64,000 nucleotides of DNA from Escallonia rubra (GCA_033065855.1 JAVXUO010000847.1:1-64000), one strand, 5' to 3'. Numbered from the stretch's first letter, positions 34,433 to 46,361 are shown. Made by a program: numbers and translations. The notes: a model not told the origin generated them from the letters alone.

Positions 34433-35429
34433 AGTTAATTAGTTGTCTTAAATGACTTTTGACTTGCTATAATAACGTACTAGGAATTGGAGTTTCTCAG
34501 ACCTTTTCAAGCTTAGTGAAACTTCACTTCAAGCTAGTGCAAAGATTTTCATCCTCCTCCTTGATTTGGTACTCCTAATAGTAACCATTATCATCTTTTA
34601 CCAATACCTCAAAAAAAAAAAGAAAAAAAAAGTACTGTATTTGCCATTTTTGCTTCCAACGTCCCGCGTTTTTTTGTGCTGTTTTTACTACACTTTGTTT
34701 CCTAGTTTATGAATATATATATATATATATATTTTATGATAGTATTTATTTAGCAAAAAAGAAATAAAGATCTTTTATATTCCCATATGATAAGCCCACC
34801 ATCGTATGTGACTTCACTTGATGCCTCGTAGAAAATTCTTGTGTCCAAAGTCAAATATCCAATCTTATCAACCTAATCTTAATCAAATCTTGTTTGGAAA
34901 TCTAATCTAATATAATCTTCTCCATATCCCATGTTTCACGTCGGCCAACTATTAGAGTATCTTCGGACGACAAGTGCCATGTTGATGTTATCTCAAGATT
35001 AGCATATAGCTTGGCCACATGAAGTGACCAAAAACTGAGCATTCTTCTAGTTATATTCTCGATATCTACTCTTTATTCTGCCCATCACCTAAACATGTCC
35101 TTGATTACGTGGCACCTCATCAATCCACATAAACCTAAAGTGAGTCATTTTCTTGCTTCGTCAATAGAACCAGATGATGGACCAAGGAAAACAGTACGAG
35201 GTTAGGTCACAAAAACTCAAGTTATATGCACGCCAATTTTCCTTCTGTGTTCTCTCTTTCCCTCGGTGGTTCTTAAAGTGACTACTTCCATTGGACTTGT
35301 AAGCGGAGCATGCAATCAAGGGCGAACCAAAACCCTTTGGATGGCAAGATAGAGTTTTTTTTTTGGGTCAAACGGAAATTTCATTAACTAAAAACTAAAT
35401 GTACAACCTAAAAGAGTACAAACAACCGT

Positions 35430-36074
35430 TTAGCTCTGAAAAACAAGTAACAAAAGTACAACTAAAAGGGCACAAGCAGAAGCTTGACCCTGGAATTTAA
35501 ACCGGCCAACATGGCCTTGACAAAAAGCAGAAACGATAAGTATTACCATCGTTGAATTTACAAAATTCAGATCAAATGGTAACACGGTGGAGGAGATGTA
35601 GCGAGACATCAATTCCAGGGGCCGCATAAATTGACAGTTTAAATTACCGTCGCGGTTATCGTCGGATCCAAAGGAGATGAAGCGAGTTCCCAGGGCCGGA
35701 TCAGATTGATATGCAGCTCGAAGGGATGCGACATCATCATCCTCTACTAGATCCACCTTCTGCAAGCCACAACCCCGCCATATCGGACTGGCGTCATAGA
35801 TTTCAACCCAAACCAAACGGATCGGAGGTCCGGTGATCACGACGGATCTGAAATAACCTTTCAGATCTGAGGGTAGCGAGTGGGAGGGGGTAAATTTGTG
35901 GCTGGAGAACTTCCAATCTGTGGGTGGTGGTGGAGATCGAGGAGTGGAGGATGGTGGTGGCGAATGGCGGCAAAGGTCGAGTGCCGAGGTAGGGGAAGCA
36001 AAAGACACGAAAAAGAGAAACAAGAGAGGAAGGAGTACTGGAGAGGGGGCCTCCCCTTCCATCCTCACAGCCAT
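35430..36074 (-). CDS. Predicted secreted protein, possibly GPI-anchored, unknown family
   Basis: An open single-exon frame of 214 codons starts at the ATG of MAVRMEGEAPSP (an upstream in-frame triplet at 36083 is not ATG). The N-terminus has a good signal peptide (VLLPLLFLFFVSFASPTSA), followed by a proline/serine-rich stretch (RHSPPPSSTPRSPPPPTDW). A central domain with charged and aromatic residues follows (RLVWVEIYDASPIWRGCG; VDLVEDDDVASLRAAYQ; FISFGSDDNRDGNLNC). The C-terminus is a hydrophobic tail (ASACALLVVLLLLVFQS), compatible with a GPI-anchor signal or membrane anchor. The C-terminal third reads differently from the paralogue, which is cut there by a deletion. I do not recognise the family. 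It sits inside a tandem duplication whose other copy is broken. Confidence 0.6.
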   Translation of the reverse strand: MAVRMEGEAPSPVLLPLLFLFFVSFASPTSALDLCRHSPPPSSTPRSPPPPTDWKFSSHKFTPSHSLPSDLKGYFRSVVITGPPIRLVWVEIYDASPIWRGCGLQKVDLVEDDDVASLRAAYQSDPALGTRFISFGSDDNRDGNLNCQFMRPLELMSRYISSTVLPFDLNFVNSTMVILIVSAFCQGHVGRFKFQGQASACALLVVLLLLVFQS

Positions 36075-36963
36075 GGAAGGCAAAGGAGGAAGGGGCGGCG
36101 GTGGCTAGTCTTTCTGGAAAAAAGAGATGAAAGGGTTTTTTTGCTGGACGGCTTTTGTTGTGTAGTTGAGTATCTGATTAAGTTAGTTTTGTTGATGCTC
36201 TGGCAAAATAGAGTTTTACTATCGTCAAGATGTCTTACTTTTTCATTTTATATCTTTAATGTCAAGGAAGTGGTTTGCTATATACGTGGAGGTGACACAA
36301 GGAATGCGGTACGAATCAGAAGTCAGATATGCTAGTTACGAAACAGTGTAAGGGTGGAATAAAGACAGAGACCAAGACTTCTCAGAAAGAACCTGAAGAG
36401 TGGTAGTGCTGCGAGAGAGAATACATCGACAATCAGGAGTCCCATACACAATCAACGTTGAGAGTCAATTTCCGAAGTCCATGGTCTTTCTCTCTCTAGA
36501 ATCCATTACCTCTGAAGTTCTAGAGTAGATAATGAAATGAGCAGATGAATTTTGTCTTGCTAAAAATAAATTTTCAAGTCAACTATACGTACGAGTTTGA
36601 AAAGCCATGTCAATAAGCGACACGTGCTCTCCTAAAATGACACCTCATGAAGGGGGCCATAAATGACGGTGCTCCACTATCTATTAGATCGTATGCTTAC
36701 TCGGTTCGTCCCGTATAACTTTGCTCTCTGTCTCTTGAAAGACTGACTCACACAACGCCAATGTGGTCAACAAATTCCCTTAATTTAGCAACTAGTCAAA
36801 AGCTCTTATTAAGTCCCGCATGGATTGCCGAGAAACAAAGAGAACTTGATAGCAATCGAGAAGGCCCAATGCCCAACTGTCAAACAGGCTAGGTAAGATT
36901 CCCTCTGGAGACATGTTCCCATCTTGTAGTGACCCGGGGGTCATGGTACCTAGAATCAGGATC

Positions 36964-37126
36964 CTCTGCTATACAACAGATGTGCTGTACCAAAAAAATG
37001 CCACAATAAATATTTTTTAAGCGACAAAAAATTATCATTATAGATTTCAGTAACAACAAACAAAACACTTTCAGTGACAATCTTTTGTTGTTAAATGTTA
37101 TACAACACCTCTGTTGTATAGTAGAG
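36964..37126. mobile_element. 163-bp MITE in unit 1
   Basis: Inverted ends are CTCTGCTATACAACAGATGTG and, on the minus strand, CTCTACTATACAACAGAGGTG. GATC flanks both ends (36960-36963; 37127-37130), perhaps a 4-bp target duplication. It is missing from unit 2 because the 0.71-kb deletion covers it. Confidence 0.7.
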
Positions 37127-37131
37127 GATCT

Positions 37132-37770
37132 TGATCTTGTTCCTTAAGGTTGTCGATGCTCTCCACTCAGTTGCCTCAAAATCGTCACACGCGATCCAAC
37201 AACTCTCGTCGACTCAGTCGCTCTTGTGATCAACGTTCGACGCCCTCACACCATTGCGTCGATTATGCTGAAGATGTTTACGTTAATGTAACATCTACTA
37301 CTCCAGAGTCAGACAATAGATCTCAACGAGACAAATACCCCAACGTCGACTCTAAAGAACGGTGACCTTTGTCATCGTATTAACTACAAGCTATTCAAGA
37401 CACACCATGCCGACCTCACAAGAGAAATTCATGAACTGAAGGATGTCGTGAAAACTCTGCAACAAACCCTTGACATAACGGTGGCTCCTCCTTCCACCAA
37501 TCATTCCCACCTAGACCCGAGCAACCTTCATCTTCGACTCACCTCTAGGTCGAGCTATAGTCGCAAGTATAGATCGGAAGTTGACTCGACTTACCAACCT
37601 AAGGAGAAAAGCAGAGAGCATACTGAACCGAGGGGATCGTGCTACCGTCGCGATCTGTCTGTCAAGGATAGAACAAACTCCTCTCCTGAGAAGATTGCCA
37701 AGCCCGACAACCCCCGAAGACCACTTTATCGGCAAACGACGCCTGAGTATCGTTCCCAAGAATGAATCTC
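37132..37770 (+). pseudogene. Fragment of a retrotransposon gag-like region
   Basis: Frames on + give LSTQLPQNRHTRSNNSRRLS, then LTREIHELKDVVKTLQQTLD and an arginine/serine-rich stretch (RSEVDSTYQPKEKSREHTEP). The helical ELKDVVKTLQQ segment followed by basic sequence resembles the upstream part of plant Ty3/gypsy gag. Frames shift several times and no pol follows. The first half is absent from unit 2. Confidence 0.4.
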
Positions 37771-37815
37771 CTGGAAGGTTGTCTCCAAACCCCGTCCTCA
37801 GGAATGATCTCCCTT

Positions 37816-39816
37816 AGGATTACAACTTATCTATCCCCTTCAAGATGGTTAAGATAGAATTTATGTTATAACTCTAGTAGACTAATCACTAGAATTGAGG
37901 ATAGGATCATAGTACGCTAAATTATTTTGCGTTAAATTTCATGGAGAGACACACTTGTCTTCCTCTCTCACAGCCTTTTTCACTCCTACCTTGACGTTGT
38001 CTGCCGCGGTGGCGAGTTCTGTGTGTGTGCGTGTGTACAAATTTCTGCGTGCGCGCGCGCGCATGTTGTTGTGTGTGTACGCGTGTTTCTGTGAACTATA
38101 TCTTTTACTGTAATTTAGTCCTAAACTCAAAAAGTTTAGTAGTATCATTTCAAAAGTTTATTACCAAACAAATAGAAATATAAAGTAGAAAAACAATGAA
38201 AAAGACATTGTTCCAAACAAAGAGAGCCGTATCCTTCGCATATAAATAGGCAGGACATCGTTGAATTTACAAAATTCAGATCAAATGGTAACACGGTGGA
38301 GGAGATGCAGCGAGACATCAATTCCATGGGCCGCATAAATTGACAGTTTAAATTACCGTCACGGTTATCGCCGGATCCAAAGGAGATGAAGCGAGTTCCC
38401 AGGGCCGGATCAGATTGATATGCAGCTCGAAGGGACGCGACATCATCATCCTCTACTAGATCCACCTTCTGCAAGCCACAACCCCGCCATATCGGACCGG
38501 CGTCGTAGATTTCAACCTAAACCAAACGGATCGGAGGTCCGGTGATCACGACGGATCTGAAAGAACCTTTCAGATCTGAGGGTAGCGAGTAGGAGGTGGT
38601 AAATTTGTGGCTGGAGAACTTCCAATCTGTGGCTGGTGGTGGAGATCGGGGAGTGGAGGAGGGTGGTGGCGAATGGCGGCAAAGGTGGAGTGCCGAGGTA
38701 GGGGAAGCAAAAGACACGAAAAAGAAAAACAAGAGAGGAAGGAGTACCGGAGAGGGGGCCTCCCCTTCCATCCTCACAGCCATGGAAGGCGAAGGAGGAA
38801 GGGGCGACGGTGGCTAGTCTTTCTGGAAAGAAGAGATGAAAGGGTTTTTTTGCCGGAAGGCTTTTGTTGTGTAGTTGAGTATCTGATTAAGTTAGTTTTG
38901 TTGATGCTCTGGCAAGATAGAGTTTTACTATCGTCAAGATGTCTTACTTTTTCATTTTATATCTTTAATGTCAAGGAAGTGGTTTGCTATATACGTGGAG
39001 GTGACAGAAGGAATGCGGTACGAATCAGAAGTCAGTTATGCTAGTTACGAAACAGAGTAAGGGTGGAATAAAGACAGAGACCAAGACTTATCAGAAAGAA
39101 CCTGAAGAGTGGCAGTGCTGCGAGAGAGAATACATCGACAATCAGGAGTCCCATACACAATCAACGTTGAGAGTCAATTTCCGAAGTCCATGGTCTTTCT
39201 CTCTCTAGAATCCATTACCTCTGAAGTTCTAGAGTAGATAGTGAAATGAGCAGATGGATTTTGTTTTGCTAAAAATAAATTTTCAAGTCAACTATATGTA
39301 CGAGTTTGAAAAGCCATGTCAATAAGCGACACATGCTCTTCTAAAATGACACCTCACGAAGGGGGCCATAAATGACAATGCTCCACTATCTATTAGATCG
39401 TATGCTTACTCGGTTCGTCCCGTATAGCTTTGCTTTCTGTCTCTTGAAAGACTGACTCACACAACGCCAATGTGGTCAACAAATTCCCTTAATTTAGCAA
39501 CTAGTCAAAAGCTCTTATTAAGTCCCGCATGGACTGCCGAGAAACAAAAAGAACTTGATAGCAATCGAGAAGGCCCAATGCCCAACTGTCAAACATGCTA
39601 GGTAAGATTCTCTATGGAGACCTGTTCCTATCTTGTAGTGACCTGGGGGTCATGGTACCTAGAGTCAGGATAGCACAAACTCCTCTCCTGAGAAGGTTGC
39701 CAAGCCCGACAACCCCCGAAGACCACTTTATCGGCAAACGACGTCTGAGTATCGTTCCTAAGAACGAATCTCCTGAAAGGTTGTCTCCAAACCCCATCCT
39801 CAGGAATGATCTCCCT
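37816..39816. repeat. Tandem duplication, unit 2 (2.0 kb, two internal deletions)
   Basis: It is collinear and highly similar to unit 1 but lacks two parts. The first corresponds to 34082-35546 (about 1.46 kb; junction ...GGCAGGA|CATCGTTG at ~38256). The second corresponds to ~36963-37669 (about 0.71 kb; junction at CAGGAT|AG, ~39671, where unit 1 has AGGAT on both sides). Both deletions together explain the length difference. Confidence 0.88.
38256..38783 (-). pseudogene. Broken paralogue of the 35430-36074 gene
   Basis: It starts MAVRMEGEAPSP and follows the unit 1 protein closely, but the tryptophan codon after PIRLV is TAG (at 38519-38517). Beyond it the homologous frame resumes (VEIYDAGPIWRGCG ... 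ELMSRCISSTVLPFDLNFVNSTM), then the 1.46-kb deletion junction removes the C-terminal part. It has mostly single-base differences from unit 1. Confidence 0.82.
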
Positions 39817-39869
39817 GAGGGAAGAGTCTGAATATCTGTTATCCGAGGCAATAGACACTACAAGGAATA

Positions 39870-40245
39870 AGGCTTTTGGCGACGGGGAAATCCGTCGCTA
39901 AAAGCCTTAATTCCGTCCCTAAAAGTCCTTCGAATAAAAGCCCGTAACTAAAAGTTTGGTGACGGAATTTGAAAATCTGTCGTCTAATTTTAAACTTTCA
40001 GCGACGGATTTGTTTATAAATTAGCGAGGGAAATTCCGTCGCTAATTGTATTTTACGTATGTTAATTTATTTTCTTTTTTGTGAAAATAATTTAATCGGT
40101 AAATATTTAGCGACGGAACATAATTTTTAGCGACAGAATATTCTGTCGCTAAATGAGATTTTTAACTAAGGAATATTCCGTCGCTAAAATTTTAGAATTA
40201 AGTACACTTTTAGCGACATAATTAATCCATCGCTAAAAGTCAAAA
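39870..40245. repeat. CACTA subterminal repeats
   Basis: About ten copies, in both orientations, of a core TTAGCGACGGAAT / ATTCCGTCGCTAAA. Examples: TTGGCGACGGGG (39877), TCAGCGACGGATTTG (39998), AATTCCGTCGCTAATT (40031), TTTAGCGACGGAACA (40106), TTCTGTCGCTAAATG (40140), ATTCCGTCGCTAAAAT (40174). These are the usual binding sites for the TNPA-type protein. Confidence 0.85.
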
Positions 40246-40499
40246 TTTTAAAAAAATATATTTTTTTTATATTTCTAATGCCCAAACCTGTAATAAAAAA
40301 ATCAATCATCAACAACATTGCACAATCCCCAAGACACAAAAAACTATATATAAATTAACTTTAAAAAAATGTTTATTATAATAAAAAATAAAATGTACAG
40401 GCCAGGAACCGGATACAGCCGGTTAGGGGAAGGGAGAAGAGTACAAGCTGGGCGGGGGGGACAAGCTGGGAGGGCATGAAAAGGAGCTCATCAGGGGTT

Positions 40500-42110
40500 G
40501 CCGAGTCCCGGATCTGGATCTTGCTGATCCGGGGCCGGCTCGGCATGTCCAGCAACAGTGCCCTACTTATCTTGCTCCCTGATCATCCTCAACACCGCTG
40601 TAGCAATGCGCTGGATCTCCTCCTCGTCCAATAAGCGCGGAGGAGCCGGTGTCTGTGGAGGGGCAGCGGGGGTTGGGGATGCTCTTATCACGGCACGAGC
40701 AGTCGTGCTAGGCAGGCCGCGTATGCGGCCTTTTGGCCGATGGACGACCTCCGGCGTATACAGACATCACTTTAACGCCCCAGTACTTGCACCTGTACAA
40801 GTGGACGCTGATGGCTGTCCGGACTGCTGCTTGGACCCCCTTAAGCTGTTCATACGAGGCCTGCAAAAACAATGATTTAAAGATATGTTAGGGCATTAAT
40901 TCACGCAACAAACATTGAGGATAGAAAGAAAAAAAATTAACAACTTAAACAAATTGACTTACATTGATCCGCCGAGCAATATCTGAAACATAGTCGCCGG
41001 CCCGGTACGCCTCATCCTTGTCCTTTTTCCGCACGTGCGTTTGATTATATGTTAGAGCTACGATCTCATCCTCCTCCAGAGCCGGGTGCTCGACCGTAAT
41101 CATGTGTCGAATGACGTCGTGTGCCACCCCCCCCCCCCCCCGGTGTGCGTCGGATCTTTGTTCTGTCTGTTCTCGTCCCCGTTTTTACTCTTGGCGTCCC
41201 AGCCTGGATCCACAACCCACCGATCTATCATCTGTCCCCATACAGTCGGAGATATCCAATGTGGGGGATATCTCTTCATCTCCGTCATCAGGGCACCCTC
41301 GGACAACATCTTCTTCGCCCGGTCCCAGGCGTCGTGGAGCCATCGACGGTCTTGCCGATGTAAGCAAAAAAGGCCTGCCGCCCCAGCGCCTACTGATCAG
41401 GTGAGTTAAACGTGAACCCCTCCTACAAGGCATCTAATAACACAAATTAATTTAAATACTAAATTCTAATTAAACAAATACTATCGCAGAAAAAATACGT
41501 CACCGTACCAGCCACTCCTCCCATAGGACTCCCTCGTATCGGTATTCCAGTCCTTTCAGTACAGGCGTGGCTCGAAGAATCGGCCCTTCACAAGAACGCC
41601 GATCTTCGTCCTCGCCTGATTGTCCAGGATCATGTCAAAGAAGTAAATAGATAAATTAATACAGTTCAAATATAAATTAACACCCAAAAAATTCGTATAA
41701 TAAGGCCTGATGTGATTTTTTTTACTTACTGACCCTCATAGGTGACCGTAACTCTCTGTTTATGTTGGGGGTCGATACGTACCCCGCGTGTCGGGCCACG
41801 GCCTCGTCGAGATCCTCCAAAACACCGACATTAATACAGTTCAAACATAATTTAAATATAAGGCTACCAAAAATTGACTAGACACTGTTATCTACTATAC
41901 CTGAGGTAGAACCACAGAAGAAGGAGAATCAACCCGTGTGTGGGAGGAATCGGTGTTGGGCTGGGGCGACGGCTGGAGCTGGGGCCCCGTCTGCTGTACG
42001 CGAGCACTCTGTGCCTCGTCATCAGTGGGTAATGACGAGGCGGGGCCCACCGGGGAGGAGGCAGCTCGGCATCCACCCCGGCCACGAATAGCCCGTATTT
42101 TATCCATATC
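40500..42110 (-). pseudogene. PTTA/En-Spm (TNPA-like) transposase gene of the CACTA element
   Basis: Exon-like blocks on the minus strand: 42106-41901 (MDKIRAIRGRGG, then a Q/P/S-rich linker), ~41830-41735 (EDLDEAVARHAGYVSTPN), ~41650-41510, and 41320-41145 with ALMTEMKRYPPHWISPTVWG, DAKSKNGDENRQNK and THTGG, the conserved core of the plant PTTA/En-Spm family. Then 41100-40945 has VEHPALEEDEIVALTYNQTH, and 40870-40560 has a proline-rich C-terminus. A 15-C run (41127-41141) follows the THTGG motif and probably shifts the frame. Other stops make the gene look non-functional, though introns cannot be fully excluded. Confidence 0.65.
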
Positions 42111-42309
42111 TGACTTCGTATAGATAAATTGCAAAGACATTAACACATTAAAAACATATATTTGGTAGAAATCATCATCAGCATTATATATATGAATTGA
42201 GTATAAACACACAATATGAACCAAGTTCTAAAATGTTACTACATTTTTTCCGTGATGTTACAACATTACAAGTCAATCATTTTCAGTTTGGGAATCATCA
42301 TCTTCTTCA

Positions 42310-45300
42310 TCACTGGACTCGTCGTCCTCTAAAATCTTCTAGTTCATCATCTTCATCAGTAGACTCAGTCACACCATCTTCAACACTTTCCACGTCTTTC
42401 GCGTCATCATCTACGACTTCTTCTCCTACATGAAGTGTTGTTGGAAGAGGAAGATCGGCATCCTCGTTGTTCACCTCAACAGGTAACAAGACAGGTGGTT
42501 GGTCGGCTTGAAAGGTGTCTAGCTCACTATCATATGTCATGGGCAATTTCATGGACTTGATAACTGTGTACCAACGAGATTTGGGATTGGCGACGTCCTC
42601 CGCGTAAAAGACTTGTGCAGCTTGACTAGCAAACACAAAGGGCTCGTCTGATGCAAGTCTTGACTTGACATTGACATCTACAATCCCTTGAGAGCTAACA
42701 CGGATTCCTCTACTACATGTGACATCGAACCATGTACACTTGAACACTTCCAGGCAGTTTTCGGAACCCAAATATGCTAGCTCAACACTCTCATCTAGCT
42801 TTCCATAAAAATCCATGTAATTCTCAGCATAACAGTCGCTGTTGACCAAGACTCCATTGTTTTGGGTTTTTTTTGTTCGGTCATCATCTTTTACGTTAAA
42901 CCTAAACTCGTTGATGATATAGCCTCCATGACAGGATGCTTGTTTGTTAGGGCCTTGAGCTAGTAATTTCAAGCAGGAGGCCACCGGTCTATCCATTGAC
43001 TGAACCTATTGTAGATGACGGTAAAAATTAAGGATAAATCAGTATACTAATTGGCCACATAACTGTATATAACACATAATATAATTTCGTTAAAGACTTA
43101 CACTCTTTCTGAACCATTGTACAAATTGTGATTTCCGATGAGATTCAAGTCCAGCGGGATCAGTGATTAAAGATTCCGCATCGAACTCACTGCAAACCAA
43201 TATAGTTGACTCGCTTATCACACATTTTTAATTATGTACAGTAATTTTTTGAACTAAATCACATTAACTAACTCAACGAATGCTGAAACGTCATCACAAC
43301 CTAGAAGGGCATATATTGTTGCAGCACTGTACTCTTAATCCGTTAGCCATCGAGTATACGTTCGGTCGGCCGGACTACCTGACTGCTTGAATATTGACAA
43401 TAGCCCTTCCAAAATTGTGCTTGATCCGGGGTCATTTCGGCCTAGTTGATTTAACCTTGTATCAACATCAGGCCCGAAATATTGAGTACAAAAGTTTACA
43501 AGCTCTTCCATTACGTAAGCCTCCACAATTGAGCCATCAACCCGAGCCTTATTGTGAACTTTTTTCTTTAAATGGAACATGAACCTATAAGTTTAGCGAA
43601 TATAGTTAGGTGGAATATCAATGATAGCATGTGTTGCATTAAGTGTAAACAAACAACTGTAACAATTTAAAGATTACCTCTCGAAAGGGATACATCAACC
43701 GATATTGCATAGGTCCACCCATCTTAGCTTCATATGCCAAGTGAACATGCAAATGCTCCATTGAATCAAAGAACGAAGGTGGGAAAATTTTCTCCAGCTT
43801 ACAAATCATCACCACAATGTTCTTCTCAAGCACCTCCATGTTACTTACCCGGATCGTAGAAAAACATATATCTCGAAAGAAATGAGATAATTCAGTCAAG
43901 GTCTCGCAAACAACCCTTGGCAACAGTCCCCGGATGGCAATAGGAATGAATCTCTCCATGAATACGTGGCAGTCGTGACTCTTCATCCCTTGAAACTTGC
44001 ATTCTGATACATTGCAACAACGAGATATGTTGGACGCAAACCCATCCGGAAGCTTTAAATTCTTAACCCACTGACATACCTTCTCTACTTGTTTCTTGTC
44101 TAGACAGTAAGCTTCTTTCGAAAGTATCGTCCTCCCGCTGAATGTCCGAGGATGTAATTCACGGCGTACACCCAACTGTTGTAAATCCCTTCTCGCTTTA
44201 AGGTGATCTTTCGATTTCCCCTTGACATTCATCACTGTGTTGAACACATTATCAAAAATGTTCTTCTCAATATGCATCACATCCATGTTGTTTCGGATAA
44301 TGAGTGTCCTCCAGTAGGCTAACTCCCAGAAAATACAATGTTTCCTCCAGTTGTGCTCTTTCCCGTACCCTGGAATCTTTTGATCTGGCACACCCTTGTT
44401 GTGTGGTATGTCAGTATCAAGTGCCTCCAGGTGTGAGAGTACTTCTTCACCAGATGGGTAGTCCAGTGTGACAACCTCATGCTCAATTGTCCCGTCGAAT
44501 TTATCCTTCTGCCTACGGAACTGATGGTCCGGTGGCAAAAGCTTTCGATGACACCCAAACCACGAGGGCTTTCCGCCGTGCTTTAACGTATGAACGGGGT
44601 TCACGCCCATACAAGCAGGGTATGCTAGCTTCCCATGTGTGCTCCAGCCACACATCATTCCCAATGCGGGGAAATCATGTATAGTCCACATCAAAGCAGC
44701 CCTTATCTGAAAATTTTGTTTAAGGGATGCATCATATGTTTCGACTCCATGATTCCATAACTGTTTTAACTCATCAATCAACGGCCTTAAATACACATCT
44801 ATGTCCTTGTCGGGACTCTTCGGCCTCGGAATAAGCAACGACAAAAACATGTACGGCTTCTTCATGAACATGCCTGGTGGAAGATTGTACGAGACAATAA
44901 TAACAGGCCATGTGGAGTAAGGCATGCTAGACTGACCAAAATGGTTGAACCCATCGGTTGCCAGACCAAGTCTAACATTCTGAACTTCCTGAGCAAAGAC
45001 TGGATGCCTGCGGTCAAGCTCCTTCCACGCCTCTCCATCACCTGGGTGTGTCAGCACATCGACATCGTTGCTACGAGTCTCACGGTGAGCCCTCATATGT
45101 TCAACCATATTAGAAGAGTAGTACATTCTCTGAAGCCTTGGTGTGATCGAAAAATATCGTAATATCTTCCATGCAATATTTTTCTTCTTCCATTTGTCCG
45201 GTTTGTACCTCAAATGATCACATACTGGACACCATGATAAGTCTTTATTCTCTTTCCAGAACAATACACAATCGTTATTACACGCATCTATCCGCTCATA

Positions 45301-45923
45301 GCTCAACCCAAGTTTCCTCATCATCTTTTTGCGTCATAGTACGATGGGGGTAGCTTTTCACTTTCGGGCAATATTTCTTTGATTAAGGTAACAAACTCGT
45401 TAAATCCTTTCTCACTCAGCCCATGGTCTGATTTTAACTGTAATAACCTACTAACCACAGACAGTCGTGTGTGTTTCGGAGCTCCATCCCATAGTGGCTC
45501 TTCCGCAGCTCTCAACAATTCATAAAACTGATGAGCCCCCTCGTTCGGCTGTTGGGGATTGTCGTCACCGTGGTCGTCACCCCAGTCCACATTAGCATGC
45601 CCAGCATCCATAATCATATCTCGGTAATCATACCATGCCTCCTCCCTAACTTCAGCTTGACTAGCCGGGTGGGATGACAATACTATCGTTTCTCCGTGCT
45701 GCGTCCACCTTGTGTATCCACCCATAAAATCGTACCGACGAAGATGCCATTTTACTTTAAATCTTTTTCTCCAATGCAATAACTCACATCTACCACACGG
45801 ACACCTTATCTTATCAAAGTCAACATGTGTAGGATGGGCGTAAGCGAAGTCGAGAAATTCGTCAATGCGATCCTCAAAATCGTTAGCATTCTTCATTTTC
45901 ATCCAACTTCGATCGACCGACAT
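42310..45923 (-). CDS. TNP2-type CACTA transposase (Transpos_assoc - TNP2 - DUF4218 - DUF4216)
   Basis: Blocks in order: 45923-45321, transposase-associated N-terminal domain (MSVDRSWMKMKNANDFEDRI; FDKIRCPCGRCELLHW; YDFMGGYTRWTQHGE); 45324-43639, TNP2 core (CPVCDHLRYKPDKWKKK; LGLATDGFNHFGQSS; AYPACMGVNPVHTLKHGGK; NNMDVMHIEKNIFDNVFNT), running into DUF4218 (FIPIAIRGLLPRVV; HLHVHLAYEAKMGGPMQYR); 43580-43335 (GSIVEAYVMEELVNFC); 42996-42310, DUF4216 (VNSDCYAENYMDFYGKLDES; FKCTWFDVTCSRGIRV; FVFASQAAQVFYAEDV) and an acidic tail. The first two frames overlap by four bases in different frames, implying a small intron or a frameshift near 45322; gaps between later blocks fit introns. The core is open for 561 codons, so this copy is relatively young. 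Confidence 0.85.
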
Positions 45924-46070
45924 GACGACTGAGATAACGTACTGTATACCACCTTAAATTATGACTAATCATTAGGCATGGCCGATGTAAATATGAATGC
46001 ATGAATGTGACAACATGTCTATATCTATCCCCTCCATTCTCTAATAGGTAGTGGTCATATCCCATTCAGA

Positions 46071-46336
46071 AAAGCACATGTTTATAAAACAGTGAAGAAC
46101 TCATGCTTAGTCATATGTATGTGGAAAATTCGGCAGCACCTCACCGCATTTCTCCAAGTACACGACATTGATTAGGTGTTATAACATTCATCTAACCTTG
46201 CCTTGCAAGGTTTGACAGATGTTAGAACACCAGATCTGTATGCACCCGAAAAAACACATGAGAACGTGTACCAAATAACCACGACATAGAACACATAGCA
46301 TGAGTTGAAACACTGTTTTATAAACACGTAGCTTTT
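46071..46336. repeat. ~265-bp long hairpin (foldback)
   Basis: Outer arms GAAAAGCACATGTTTATAAAACAGTG (split here as GAAAAGCACATG and TTTATAAAACAGTG) at 46071-46097 pair with CACTGTTTTATAAAC...GCTTTTC at 46310-46336. Inner arms pair AACTCATGCT (46102) with AGCATGAGTT (~46298). A tight central stem pairs GGTGTTATAACAT ... AACCTTGC with GCAAGGTT ... ATGTTAGAACACC (46175-46231). It sits just upstream of the CACTA transposase. Confidence 0.8.
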
Positions 46337-46361
46337 CCAAATTGTCCAAACTGGACATTCA

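Larger units (their letters stand above)
33661..37815. repeat. Tandem duplication, unit 1 (4.16 kb, the more complete copy)
   Basis: It starts AGGATTACAACTCATCTATC and ends GGAATGATCTCCCTT, where unit 2 begins at once with AGGATTACAACTTATC. It contains a GTGTGTG/GCGCGC-rich stretch (33858-33935), the secreted-protein gene (35430-36074), MITEs at 34308-34432 and 36964-37126, and gag-like remnants near 37150-37765. Confidence 0.88.
39856..46065 (-). mobile_element. CACTA (En/Spm) element, left end clear, right end not identified
   Basis: It begins at 39856 with CACTACAAGGAATAAGG, the standard CACTA terminus. Subterminal repeats follow, then a PTTA/En-Spm gene and a TNP2 gene, both on the minus strand, in the usual order for a plant CACTA. 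No TAGTG terminus or GCGACGG subterminal repeats occur on the right of TNP2, so I end the element arbitrarily just past the transposase start. It may continue into the hairpin cluster at 46071-46562 or be truncated. Confidence 0.82.

Noticed and set aside
46050-46056. GGTAGTGG as the right CACTA terminus
   Set aside because: On the minus strand it reads CACTACCTATTAG, which diverges from CACTACAAGGAATAAGG after six bases; there are no subterminal repeats, and the flank does not match the AGA next to the left end.
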